Shown: positions 1 to 6,660 of the stretch, in pieces
How the letters are laid out: each line of letters opens with the position of its first letter
How positions within the stretch are numbered: the first letter of the stretch is position 1
NCBI GenBank assembly: GCA_036399695.1
Contig: DASWMP010000405.1
Span: forward strand, 1 to 38,381
Reading direction: 5' to 3'
DNA length: 38,381 nucleotides
Source: DASVEE01 sp036399695
GTDB taxonomy: Bacteria > Acidobacteriota > Thermoanaerobaculia > Gp7-AA8
Notes under the pieces: generated by a model
What the model was told of the DNA's origin: nothing
Databases searched by the model: none
What the model saw: only the letters and a program-made list of their open reading frames with translations
Position numbers and translations under genes: made by a program

Positions 1-23
1 ATATTCGGCGGAATCTGAATGTG

Positions 24-45
24 GGACAGACACTCCTGTCTGTCC
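24..45. repeat. GGACAGACA palindrome, single copy
   Basis: A perfect palindrome with 9-bp arms GGACAGACA and TGTCTGTCC around the loop CTCC. The same hairpin occurs as a double hairpin at 2198-2247 and 33084-33150. Here only one half is present, followed by unrelated sequence. Confidence 0.8.
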
Positions 46-120
46 GCGCCCGCAGGCGCCGGTTCATCGACGGCAGAACCAAGGGAGTAGATCGAGGCGC
101 ACCGTTTTGAGACACCCTCC

Positions 121-137
121 GTGCGCCACCGCACTCC
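121..137. repeat. Half copy of GAGTGCGGTGGC element
   Basis: The 17 bases GTGCGCCACCGCACTCC are identical to the right end of the full element at 32958-33027. The left half is missing. Confidence 0.7.
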
Positions 138-151
138 GAGATCGCTCCGCG

Positions 152-614
152 TCACTTGCGAGTCACCGTTCTTCATTCGTGAGTTACCGCGCGTCACTCG
201 CGAGTGACCGTTCTTCATTCGCGAGTTACCGCGTGGCACTCGCGGGTTACGAATGATGGCTCGCTGACGTGCTGCGCGCGTGACGGGACTACCGCGGGTG
301 CTTCGGGGACGTCCGAAAGGGCTTCGGGCGTTACCGGCGGTCACTCCGGGACCAACTTTCTTCATCCCGTCGTTACCGATGATCATCCGCTTGTGATGGT
401 GGCGTTCTAATTTAGAACGCTCGTGTTCTGATTTAGAACACTGGGGTGCTTCGCGAGTGATCATTTTTGCTTCGCGAGTGATCGCCGGTCATCCGCGAGT
501 GATCGCCGGTCATCCGCGAGTGATCATTTGTGCTTCGCGGGTGAAAATTTGTCGTCCGCGGATGATCATTTTTGCTTCGCGAGTGATTTTCGGTAACTCG
601 CGGATGATGGTTGG
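152..614. repeat. Degenerate 21-bp tandem repeat field
   Basis: About 22 consecutive 21-bp units can be laid end to end from 152, with one extra base at 446. Clear unit starts are 152, 173, 194, 215 and 236, then 447, 468, 489, 510, 531, 552, 573 and 594. The conserved half of each unit reads about TCRYTCGCGAGTGA; the remaining seven bases vary, for example TCATTTT or TCGCCGG. Units between 257 and 403 are strongly diverged. Two units at 404-445 are replaced by a different palindromic sequence. The array lies downstream of the ABC transporter permease, which is transcribed towards it. Function is unknown; it could be a protein-binding array or a decaying satellite. Confidence 0.85.
404..445. 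repeat. Twin GTTCT/AGAAC palindromes in the array
   Basis: Two successive 21-bp units carry GTTCTAATTTAGAAC and GTTCTGATTTAGAAC. Each is an inverted repeat with 5-bp arms GTTCT/AGAAC and an AT-rich centre. They differ from the surrounding CGCGAGTGA units but keep the 21-bp spacing, which is about two helical turns. This resembles a pair of operator half-sites on one DNA face. The binding protein is not identifiable. Confidence 0.5.
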
Positions 615-636
615 TTACGCCTGCGCTAGAGAGGGG

Positions 637-655
637 CCGTCCATAAATTGGACGG
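637..655 (-). terminator. Candidate terminator hairpin after the ABC operon
   Basis: CCGTCCA and TGGACGG form a 7-bp stem around TAAAT, 9 bases past the stop of the minus-strand permease gene. No T-tract follows, so intrinsic termination is uncertain. Confidence 0.4.
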
Positions 656-663
656 ATTCGCGA

Positions 664-1296
664 TCATCTACGACGGCGCTTGCGGGCGTCCTGGTGGAGG
701 TTCGTGCGGCGCTCCACGAGCGTGAAGAACACGTCCGCGATCAGCGCCAGGCCGGCCGCCGGCAGTGCACCCGCCAGAATCAGCCGCGTATCCACCATGG
801 CCACGCCGCGGAAGATGAACGTGCCCAGCCCGCCGCCCCCTACCGCCGCGGCGATGGTGGCCACGCCGATGCCCGTGACCGTCGCGATGCGGATGCCGGC
901 CACGATGGAGGGCAGGGCCAGCGGCAGTTCCACGTCGCGCAGCAACTGACGGCGCGTGAGCCCCATGGCCAGGCCGGCTTCGCGCACGACCGGGTCGACG
1001 CCGCGGATGCCGAGGAACGTGTTGCGGACCACCGGGAGTAGTGAATAGAGGATGAGCGCGACGATGGCCGTGCGCATCCCGATCCCGCCGAGGAAGGGCA
1101 CCGGGATCAGGAAGCCGAAGAGAGCGAGCGAGGGGATGGTCTGGATCCCGTCGATCAGCTTCAGCAGGAAGCGGGCGACGTGCACGTTGCGCGTGCACCA
1201 GATGCCTGCCGGGATGCCGACGATCACCGCCACGCCGACGGCCGCGAGGACGATCAGCACGTGCTCCCAGGTCGTCCGGAGGATCTCGGCGGTCAT
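664..1296 (-). CDS. ABC importer permease, OpuB/OpuC/ProW type
   Basis: A 210-residue inner-membrane permease with about five to six hydrophobic segments, starting with a helix at residues 13-32. It has the binding-protein-dependent transport signature (EAA loop) around residues 105-130, reading EAGLAMGLTRR followed by ELPLALPSI. Length and sequence match the short permeases of glycine betaine/choline/osmoprotectant importers (OpuBB/OpuBD, OpuCB/OpuCD). The start overlaps the ATPase stop by ATGA at 1293-1296, so the two are translationally coupled. No substrate-binding protein lies next to it: downstream is only the 21-bp repeat field. The substrate therefore cannot be fixed; betaine-type osmolytes are the family expectation. 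Confidence 0.85.
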   Translation of the reverse strand: MTAEILRTTWEHVLIVLAAVGVAVIVGIPAGIWCTRNVHVARFLLKLIDGIQTIPSLALFGFLIPVPFLGGIGMRTAIVALILYSLLPVVRNTFLGIRGVDPVVREAGLAMGLTRRQLLRDVELPLALPSIVAGIRIATVTGIGVATIAAAVGGGGLGTFIFRGVAMVDTRLILAGALPAAGLALIADVFFTLVERRTNLHQDARKRRRR

Positions 1297-2036
1297 GCCG
1301 TTCCCGCCGGGAGCGTCGCGCTGGCGACGAACTGCTGCACGAGCGGCAGCGGCTCGCGGACGAAGCGGGAGGCCGGCGCGTCGGCGACGATCCGCCCGTC
1401 ATCGAAGAGGATGACCCGTTGCGCCACCCGCAACGCCTCGGCGAGGTCGTGCGTCACGAAGACCACCGTCACGTTGCGGCGGAACTCCATGAAGACGTCC
1501 TGCAGGTCACGGCGGACGATGGGATCGAGCGCGCCGAACGGCTCGTCGCAGAGGAGGATCGACGGCTCGGAGATGATGGCCCGGACGATGCCGACGCGTT
1601 GCTGCTCGCCGCCCGAAAGCGATCGCGGGTAGCGCGCCCCGAAGCGTTCGAACGGCAGGCCTACGCGCGCCAGCGTTTCCTCCGCCGACGCGCGGATCTT
1701 CCCCTCGGGCCAGCCGAGGAGGCGCGGGACCGTGGCGACGTTGTCGTAGACCGTACGGTGGGGGAAGAGGCCGGTCCCCTGGATGATGTAGCCGGTGCGG
1801 CGGCGCAGGGTGATGAGGTTCGTGCGCGCCAGCGGGACGCCGTCGATCAGCACGTCGCCCGCGGACGGGCGGGTCAGGCCGTTGATCAGGCGGAGCGTCG
1901 TCGTCTTCCCCGCGCCGCTGCGGCCGATCAGCGCCACGGCTTCGCCGGCGCCGATGGTGAGCGAGAGGTCGTCGAGGATTGCGTCGCCGGCAGGGGAGCT
2001 CACGCGCACCCGGACCAGCTCGATCGTCGACGCCAT
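1293..2036 (-). CDS. ABC importer ATPase, ProV/OpuCA-like without CBS domains
   Basis: A 247-residue cytoplasmic ATPase that energises the permease encoded next to it. Visible motifs are Walker A GRSGAGKT (38-45), Q-loop glutamine 86, signature LSGGEQQR (140-147), Walker B LLCDEP (161-166) and H-loop histidine 196. ProV and OpuCA usually carry C-terminal CBS domains that sense ionic strength; this protein ends soon after the nucleotide-binding domain, so that sensor is absent. I start at the ATG at 2036 (MASTIELV) rather than an in-frame codon at 2087, because the earlier residues look non-homologous. A TAAAAT hexamer ends eight bases before this ATG and there is no Shine-Dalgarno, suggesting a leaderless transcript. 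Confidence 0.85.
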   Translation of the reverse strand: MASTIELVRVRVSSPAGDAILDDLSLTIGAGEAVALIGRSGAGKTTTLRLINGLTRPSAGDVLIDGVPLARTNLITLRRRTGYIIQGTGLFPHRTVYDNVATVPRLLGWPEGKIRASAEETLARVGLPFERFGARYPRSLSGGEQQRVGIVRAIISEPSILLCDEPFGALDPIVRRDLQDVFMEFRRNVTVVFVTHDLAEALRVAQRVILFDDGRIVADAPASRFVREPLPLVQQFVASATLPAGTA

Positions 2037-2044
2037 TGGAGACA

Positions 2045-2050
2045 ATTTTA
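2045..2050 (-). promoter_or_regulatory. Candidate -10 box, leaderless ABC operon
   Basis: TAAAAT on the minus strand, eight bases before the ATG at 2036. Transcription would begin at or within a base or two of the start codon. No good -35 match is seen. Confidence 0.4.
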
Positions 2051-2156
2051 ACGGTCCGGGCCGATTTCCGTGACATTCGCGCGCCACGGACCTAAATAAC
2101 TGGCCGTCCCACCAATTTCAGCTTCCCGCTCGGGCAGTGCCAGCCCGAATCAGAAA

Positions 2157-2189
2157 GGGGACCGGCGTCCGATGAGCGGCGCCGGTCCC
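2157..2189. repeat. GC-rich hairpin between divergent genes
   Basis: GGGACCGGCG and CGCCGGTCCC form a 10-bp perfect stem around a loop of about 12 bases. It stands between the divergent ABC operon and the glycosyltransferase, directly before the palindromic element at 2198. No T-run follows. It may belong to the same class of inserted palindromes. Confidence 0.5.
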
Positions 2190-2197
2190 GGCTGCTT

Positions 2198-2247
2198 GTA
2201 GGACAGACACTCCTGTCTGTCCGGACAGGCAGGAGTGCCTGTCCTAC
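2198..2247. repeat. Double-hairpin palindrome, GTAGGACAG...CTGTCCTAC
   Basis: A 50-bp element that is almost perfectly palindromic as a whole (25-base arms with three mismatched pairs). Each half is itself a hairpin: GGACAGACA/TGTCTGTCC around CTCC on the left, and a GGACAGGCA/TGCCTGTCC version on the right. It could form one long stem or two adjacent hairpins. A second full copy is at 33084-33150 with the same GTAGG...CCTAC ends. It sits just upstream of the glycosyltransferase and supplies a spurious GTG at 2235. Confidence 0.85.
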
Positions 2248-2279
2248 ATAAACCCGCGACCGCAGCGTTACCATGCGTC

Positions 2280-3128
2280 GTGCGGCCGCGCGTCACCGTC
2301 ATCATCCCGACCTACAACTGGAGCTCCGTGCTCCCGTACTCGGTCGGGAGCGTGCTGCGGCAGACGTTCACCGATTTCGAGCTGCTCGTGGTCGGCGACG
2401 GCTGTACGGACGATTCGGAGACGGTCGTCAACGGGATGGGCGATCCGCGCGTCCGCTGGATCAACCTGCCGGAGAACACCCGCCACCAGAGCGGCCCGAA
2501 CAACGAAGGCCTCCGCCAGGCGCAGGGGGAGCTGATCGCCTACCTCGGGCACGACGACCTCTGGCTCCCGCATCACCTCGAGGTACTGGCCGCGGCGCTC
2601 GACCGCACCGGCAGCGACCTGGCGTACGGTCTTGGGGTGAACGTCGTCGACGACTTCGTCTGGCCGTCCGTCCCTCGCCCGGCGGCGGGGCAGTTCTCGT
2701 CGCCCCTCTGCATGATGCACAGGAAGGCGGTCACGGACACGATCGGCGGCTGGCGCCACTACCGCGAGCTGCGCATCGGTCCCGACGCCGAGTTGTGGCA
2801 GCGGGCGCAGAAGGCGGGCTGCCGCTTCACGTTCGTCCCGCGGCTCACCGGGATCAAGTTTCCCGCGGCGAACCGCCGGAACGTCTACCTGACGAGACCC
2901 AGCCACGAGCAGGCCGCCTGGCTGGCGCGCATCGATGCGGAGCCCGACCTCGAGCCGAAACTCCTCGTGCAGTTCATCGCCGGCGACGCCGTCCCGGCAG
3001 GCGTCCCCTATCGCGAGCTGCTGCGGCAGGTCGTCCGCCAGACGCGCGCACGGCTGCGCATGCGGTTCACGCTGGCACCACCAAAGTTCAAAGACATCGA
3101 CGCGGTCCGCCGTTACAAGGGACTGTAG
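2280..3128 (+). CDS. Family 2 glycosyltransferase
   Basis: About 282 residues, GT-A fold, cytoplasmic. The N-terminus RVTVIIPTYN with the following GDGCTDDS is the nucleotide-sugar-binding start of the GT2 family. GHDDLWLP near residue 100 carries the metal-binding Asp motif. It would move a sugar from a nucleotide donor to a cell-surface glycan or other acceptor; neither sugar nor acceptor can be read from sequence. I place the start at the GTG at 2280, which puts RPRVTVIIPTYN at the N-terminus. An in-frame GTG at 2235 lies inside a palindromic repeat and is less credible. The RmlC-like cupin follows after 13 bases, suggesting a two-gene surface-sugar unit. Confidence 0.8.
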   Translation: MRPRVTVIIPTYNWSSVLPYSVGSVLRQTFTDFELLVVGDGCTDDSETVVNGMGDPRVRWINLPENTRHQSGPNNEGLRQAQGELIAYLGHDDLWLPHHLEVLAAALDRTGSDLAYGLGVNVVDDFVWPSVPRPAAGQFSSPLCMMHRKAVTDTIGGWRHYRELRIGPDAELWQRAQKAGCRFTFVPRLTGIKFPAANRRNVYLTRPSHEQAAWLARIDAEPDLEPKLLVQFIAGDAVPAGVPYRELLRQVVRQTRARLRMRFTLAPPKFKDIDAVRRYKGL

Positions 3129-3141
3129 GAGACGGCTCACT

Positions 3142-3681
3142 ATGCTGAAGGGCGCACAAAAAGACGGGCAGATCGTGACGAACGAGTGGCAGAAGGTCCA
3201 CAAGACGATCGACGGTGTGGTCGTCCGGGAGGTGCTGCACGTCCCCCGCGATCACGGTGTGATTACCGAGATGTACCGCTCGGACTGGGACCCGACGGGG
3301 CTGCCGGTCGTGCACATCTATCAGTCGCGCCTCTTCCCCGCCGCCCTCGGCGCCTGGAGCTGCCACATGAAGTCGATCGACCGTCTCTTCGTGAACCAGG
3401 GGCACCTCAAAGTCGTCCTCTACGACGGCCGCGAAGAGAGCCCGACGCACGGCCTGGTGATGGAGCTCCACGTCGGCGACGCCCGCCCCGCCTTCCTGGT
3501 CCTTCCTCCCGGCATCTGGCACGGCATCCAGAACCTCGGCGGCACCGACGCTCTGATGCTCAACTACCCGACGCACGCCTACGACTACGCCGACCCCGAC
3601 CACTGGCGCCTCCCCTGGGACTCGCCGGAGATTCCGTATTCGTGGACGCTGCGGGAGTCGTCGAGGTTGAGGAGCACGTAG
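3142..3681 (+). CDS. dTDP-4-dehydrorhamnose 3,5-epimerase-like cupin
   Basis: A 179-residue cupin resembling RmlC, which epimerises dTDP-4-keto-6-deoxyglucose on the way to dTDP-rhamnose. Family-like elements are WSCHMKSIDRLFV in the first barrel half, VVLYDGREESPT with the typical D-R-E-x-S-P-T turn, and LPPGIWHGIQNLG, where RmlC proteins have PPGVxHG. The histidine in SCHMK is a candidate catalytic base. The classic RGLHxQ sequence is not present, so the exact substrate may differ. The ATG at 3142 is preceded by TAGGAGACGG. It lies just behind the glycosyltransferase; no rmlA, rmlB or rmlD is in the window. A strong hairpin follows the stop. Confidence 0.75.
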   Translation: MLKGAQKDGQIVTNEWQKVHKTIDGVVVREVLHVPRDHGVITEMYRSDWDPTGLPVVHIYQSRLFPAALGAWSCHMKSIDRLFVNQGHLKVVLYDGREESPTHGLVMELHVGDARPAFLVLPPGIWHGIQNLGGTDALMLNYPTHAYDYADPDHWRLPWDSPEIPYSWTLRESSRLRST

Positions 3682-3682
3682 A

Positions 3683-3700
3683 GGCGCGCTTACGCGCGCC
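3683..3700 (+). terminator. Candidate terminator hairpin after the cupin gene
   Basis: GGCGCGC and GCGCGCC form a perfect 7-bp stem with loop TTAC, beginning two bases after the stop at 3681. The following GTTGTTGGTT is T-rich but not a proper U-tract. Confidence 0.5.
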
Positions 3701-3800
3701 GTTGTTGGTTGTTGGTTTTTGGTGCTCCGCTGCACCGGGCTCTCCGGACTACGCCAACCCAAAACCAACAACCAACAACCAACAACCAAAACCAAAACCG
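3701..3800. repeat. GGTTGTTGG/CCAACAACC inverted-repeat element, copy 1
   Basis: The left arm at 3701-3722 consists of GTTGTTGG and GGTTTTTGG units. The right arm at 3757-3800 consists of CCAACAACC and CCAAAACC units. A 34-base spacer with GC-rich sequence lies between. The arms are strand-asymmetric simple repeats that pair with each other. Related copies are at 4990-5056, 8201-8278 and 24801-24868. Confidence 0.85.
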
Positions 3801-3822
3801 CCCGCGCTGCTCCGCTGGAACC

Positions 3823-3828
3823 TAGAAT
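3823..3828 (+). promoter_or_regulatory. Candidate -10 box for asd and the lysine genes
   Basis: TAGAAT, 25 bases before the asd ATG, leaves room for a short leader with GGAAG at 3841. No clear -35 box is visible. Confidence 0.35.
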
Positions 3829-3853
3829 CGCTTTTGCAAGGGAAGTCATCCGT

Positions 3854-4960
3854 ATGACCACCACGACCACCACAACCACCACCCTCCCCAACCACCACCG
3901 CCTGCGGCGGACGGAGCGCATTCCGGTGGCTGTGCTCGGCGCGACCGGGTCGGTTGGGCAGCGCTTCGTGCAACTGCTCGAGCACCATCCCTGGTTCCGG
4001 CTGGCCGAGGTGGTGGCGTCGGAGCGGAGCGCGGGGAAGGCTTACGGCGACGCGGCGGAGTGGCGGCTCGAGTCGCTGTTGCCGGCATCGGCGGCGGGGC
4101 TCACGGTCAAGCTGCTCGGCGAGGAGCTCGAATCGCGGCTCGTCTTCTCCGGCCTTGATTCATCGGTCGCCGGCGAAGCGGAGGACGACTACGCCAACCG
4201 TGGTGCCGTCGTGGTGTCGAACGCGCGCAACCACCGCATGGGCGCGGACGTGCCGCTGCTCATCCCGGAGCTGAACGCCGATCACCTCGACGCCATCGAG
4301 CTGCAGCAGAAACGGCGCGGATCGAAGGGGTACATCGTCACGAATCCGAACTGCTCGACGGTCGGGCTGGCCATGGCCATCGCGCCGCTGCACCGGGCGT
4401 GGGGCGTCGAGCAACTGCACGTCTCTACGATGCAGGCCATCTCCGGCGCCGGCTTCGCGGGCGTCGCCTCGTACGCCATCCTCGACAACGTCATCCCCTA
4501 CATTTCTGGGGAAGAAGAGAAGATCGAGACCGAGCCCCGCAAGATTCTCGGTAAGTGGGAAGGCGGCAGGTTCGTCGATGCGCCGTTCCGCATCTCCGCG
4601 CAGACGAACCGCGTGGCCACCATCGACGGCCACCTCATGACGATCTCCCTGCGCCTCGCCTCCCGCGACTTCACCGTCGAAGCGGCCCGCGAAGCCATCA
4701 ACGCCTTCACCGGCGAGCCCCAGCGCCTCGGTCTCCCGTCCGCCCCGAAGCACCCCATCCAGTACGTCGATGGCAGCGACCGCCCCCAGCCCCGCCTCGA
4801 CCGCGACCGCGACGGCGGCATGACCGTCACCGTAGGCCGCCTCCGCCCCTGCAACCTCCTCGACCTCCGCCTGGTCGCCCTCGTCCACAACACCATCCGC
4901 GGCGCCGCCGGAGCGGCGTTGTTGAATGCGGAGCTGCTCGAGGCGAGGGGGGTGTTGTGA
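3854..4960 (+). CDS. asd: Aspartate-semialdehyde dehydrogenase
   Basis: A 368-residue enzyme that reduces aspartyl-4-phosphate to aspartate semialdehyde with NADPH, the branch point to lysine, threonine and methionine. The Rossmann motif GATGSVGQ is near residue 29. The active-site cysteine is in NPNCSTVG, and the following SGAGFAGV loop is typical. The NPNCST form is that of the archaeal/fungal-type branch rather than the E. coli-type. The ATG at 3854 follows GGAAG. The N-terminus is odd: MT is followed by a run to nine threonines in total, from ACC/ACG/ACA codons, then LPNHH, before the domain starts. It heads the lysine gene cluster and is followed by lysC after an inverted-repeat element. 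Confidence 0.93.
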   Translation: MTTTTTTTTTLPNHHRLRRTERIPVAVLGATGSVGQRFVQLLEHHPWFRLAEVVASERSAGKAYGDAAEWRLESLLPASAAGLTVKLLGEELESRLVFSGLDSSVAGEAEDDYANRGAVVVSNARNHRMGADVPLLIPELNADHLDAIELQQKRRGSKGYIVTNPNCSTVGLAMAIAPLHRAWGVEQLHVSTMQAISGAGFAGVASYAILDNVIPYISGEEEKIETEPRKILGKWEGGRFVDAPFRISAQTNRVATIDGHLMTISLRLASRDFTVEAAREAINAFTGEPQRLGLPSAPKHPIQYVDGSDRPQPRLDRDRDGGMTVTVGRLRPCNLLDLRLVALVHNTIRGAAGAALLNAELLEARGVL

Positions 4961-4989
4961 GCGTGAGCGCGAGCGCTGCGCGCGTTATC

Positions 4990-5056
4990 GGTTTTTGGTT
5001 TTTGGTTTTTGGTTTTTGGTTTTCCACCAACAGCCAACAACCAACAACCAACAACC
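4990..5056. repeat. GGTTTTTGG/CCAACAACC inverted-repeat element, copy 2
   Basis: The left arm is five GGTTTTTGG-like units (about 4990-5023). The right arm is CCAACA/ACC units (about 5026-5056), with almost no loop. The arms mismatch at T-rich against ACA units, so the stem is imperfect. It fills the junction between asd and lysC. The lysC frame stays open through it, which creates a false N-terminal extension. Confidence 0.8.
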
Positions 5057-5060
5057 GGCC

Positions 5061-5066
5061 GGGAGG
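5061..5066 (+). promoter_or_regulatory. Ribosome-binding site fixing the TTG start of lysC
   Basis: GGGAGG six bases before the TTG at 5073. It decides the start against a long in-frame extension beginning at 4926. Confidence 0.7.
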
Positions 5067-5072
5067 CCGGCA

Positions 5073-6440
5073 TTGATCATCATCAAATTCGGCGGCACCT
5101 CCGTCGGCGATGCCATGCGCGTCTCGAACGCCATCGACATCGTGGCGCAGCGGCGGGAGCGGAAGCCGATCGTGGTGGTTTCGGCGCTGGCGGGGGTGAC
5201 GAACCAGCTCGTGGCGGCCACCGAGGCGGCGCGGGCGAAGGATGGGGAGCAGGTCGAGCAGATCATTGCCGCGGTGCGGCAGCGGCATGAAGACGTGGCC
5301 CTGCAACTCGTGCAGCAGAAGTTCGATTTCTACGAGGCTTTCATCAAGCAGCTCGACAAACAGATCGAGCAGATCCGCACCATCCTCCGCGGCATCGCTC
5401 TCCTCGGCGAAATCACGCTGCGGGCGAAAGACAAGGTCGTGGCCATCGGCGAGAAGCTCTCGTCCGTGCTCTTCACCTACTCGATGATGATGCGCGGACT
5501 GCCGGGGGAGCATGTCGACTCCGAGACCGTCGTCATCACCGACGCCCGTTTCTGCGAAGCGTCGCCGCTCATGGACAAGACGCGCGAGAAAGCGGGGAGC
5601 GTGCTGCTGCCGCTGCTCGAGCGCAACCTCATCCCAGTGATGGGGGGCTTCATCGGCAGCACTGAAGACGGCGCCACGACCACGCTCGGCCGCGGCGGCT
5701 CCGACTACTCCGCGGCCATCGTCGGCGCGGCCGTCGGCGCGGACGAGATCCAGATCTGGACGGACGTCGACGGCATGATGACGTGCGATCCTCGGCTCAT
5801 CCCCACCGCGCGCGTCATCGACCGCATCTCCTACGTCGAGGCGGCGGAGCTGGCGTGGTTCGGCGCGAAGGTGCTGCATCCGAAGACCATCGCCCCCGCC
5901 GTCGAGCAGGGGATTCCGGTGCGCGTCCTCAACACGCACAACGTCGCCTCGCCGGGGACGCTGGTCAGCGAAGAAGACCCCGGCCACGACCACGGCCCGC
6001 GCGCCATCGCCCTCAAGAAAAGCATCACGGTCGTGCACATGACGTCGAGCAGGATGCTCGGCGCGTCCGGCTTCCTCGCACAGCTCTTCGCGATCTTCGC
6101 GCAGCTCGAGGTGCCGGTCGATCTCATCACGACCTCGGAAGTGTCGGTATCGGTAACGATCGACGAGATGCACCCGCGCCTCGTCGAGAAACTGCAGGAA
6201 GTGGCGGAGGTAGAGGTGCTCGATGGACACAGCATCATCGCCGTCGTCGGCCGGAATCTGATGAAGGATTCGACCGTCGGCGCGCGCATTTTCGAAGCCG
6301 TGAAGGGCATCCCGATGTCGATGTTCGCCCTCGGCACTTCGGGCCTCAATCTCAGCATCGTCGTGCAGGACGCGGAGGCCGATCGCGCCGTCCGCTCAGT
6401 CCACGCGGCCCTCTTCGAAGTGCCGGTAGGTGCGCGATGA
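5073..6440 (+). CDS. lysC: Aspartate kinase
   Basis: A 455-residue monofunctional aspartokinase that phosphorylates aspartate in the first step of the aspartate family. KFGGTSVG at residues 5-12 is the ATP/aspartate signature. GRGGSDYSA and WTDVDGMMTCDPR are kinase-core motifs. Two ACT regulatory repeats occupy roughly the last 140 residues, with the usual TTSEVSVSV. Such domains normally give lysine or threonine feedback inhibition; which amino acid acts here is not readable. The start is the TTG at 5073 behind GGGAGG; upstream in-frame codons would translate a palindromic repeat. The stop TGA lies in GCGCGATGA. That sequence is repeated 218 bases later at the dapB start, so lysC and dapB probably once overlapped. 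Confidence 0.95.
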   Translation: MIIIKFGGTSVGDAMRVSNAIDIVAQRRERKPIVVVSALAGVTNQLVAATEAARAKDGEQVEQIIAAVRQRHEDVALQLVQQKFDFYEAFIKQLDKQIEQIRTILRGIALLGEITLRAKDKVVAIGEKLSSVLFTYSMMMRGLPGEHVDSETVVITDARFCEASPLMDKTREKAGSVLLPLLERNLIPVMGGFIGSTEDGATTTLGRGGSDYSAAIVGAAVGADEIQIWTDVDGMMTCDPRLIPTARVIDRISYVEAAELAWFGAKVLHPKTIAPAVEQGIPVRVLNTHNVASPGTLVSEEDPGHDHGPRAIALKKSITVVHMTSSRMLGASGFLAQLFAIFAQLEVPVDLITTSEVSVSVTIDEMHPRLVEKLQEVAEVEVLDGHSIIAVVGRNLMKDSTVGARIFEAVKGIPMSMFALGTSGLNLSIVVQDAEADRAVRSVHAALFEVPVGAR

Positions 6441-6442
6441 AG
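6424..6442. repeat. 19-bp direct repeat, left copy
   Basis: CGGTAGGTGCGCGATGAAG spans the end of lysC. An identical copy at 6642-6660 spans the dapB start. Confidence 0.9.
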
Positions 6443-6641
6443 CAACGAGAGTATCGGCGATTCCGCACGCCGGAGGCGCCTTGCATACCGACCCCGGCAG
6501 GGGTCGCGTCCGCGCTCCCGCAACGGCACCCCGCCGGGGTGCAAATCTTCTTTCGCAACCGAAACCGGTGGCGGCGTGCCTTCGGCACTTGCCACCGGCT
6601 AATCTACGACACGCCTCCGGCGTGCAACCCTCATTCGCCTT
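6443..6641. mobile_element. Palindrome-rich insert between lysC and dapB
   Basis: A 199-bp insert bounded by the 19-bp direct repeats. Its ends carry the inverted repeat GCACGCCGGAGGCG (6465-6478) and CGCCTCCGGCGTGC (6612-6625). Inside are three more hairpins: GACCCC/GGGGTC (6490-6505), GCACCCC/GGGGTGC (6526-6542), and CCGGTGGC/GCCACCGG (about 6566-6597). It encodes no plausible protein. The layout (terminal inverted repeat, internal hairpins, flanking duplication of exactly the gene junction) looks like a small non-autonomous element. No transposase is in the window. Confidence 0.65.
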
Positions 6642-6660
6642 CGGTAGGTGCGCGATGAAG
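6642..6660. repeat. 19-bp direct repeat, right copy
   Basis: Identical to 6424-6442. It includes the dapB ATG at 6655. Confidence 0.9.

Larger units (their letters stand above)
1..663. other. Gene-free stretch with repeats
   Basis: No credible gene lies here. It holds a single-hairpin copy of the GGACAGACA palindrome family (24-45), a half copy of the GAGTGCGGTGGC family (121-137), a long field of degenerate 21-bp tandem units (152-614) and a small hairpin (637-655). The plus-strand open frames across it only echo the repeat: 21 is divisible by three, so they translate into degenerate seven-residue repeats. Confidence 0.75.

Noticed and set aside
152..614. Possible CRISPR array or coding repeat protein
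   Set aside because: Units are 21 bp without spacers of constant length. The frame has no ribosome-binding site or plausible ending.
457..1041. Open frame of 194 codons over the repeat field and the permease gene
   Set aside because: Its first 55 residues are a seven-residue echo of the 21-bp DNA repeat and the rest is antisense to a clear permease.
4926..5072. N-terminal extension of aspartate kinase
   Set aside because: It would translate the palindromic element. The GGGAGG before the TTG at 5073 and the KFGGTS position fix the start downstream.
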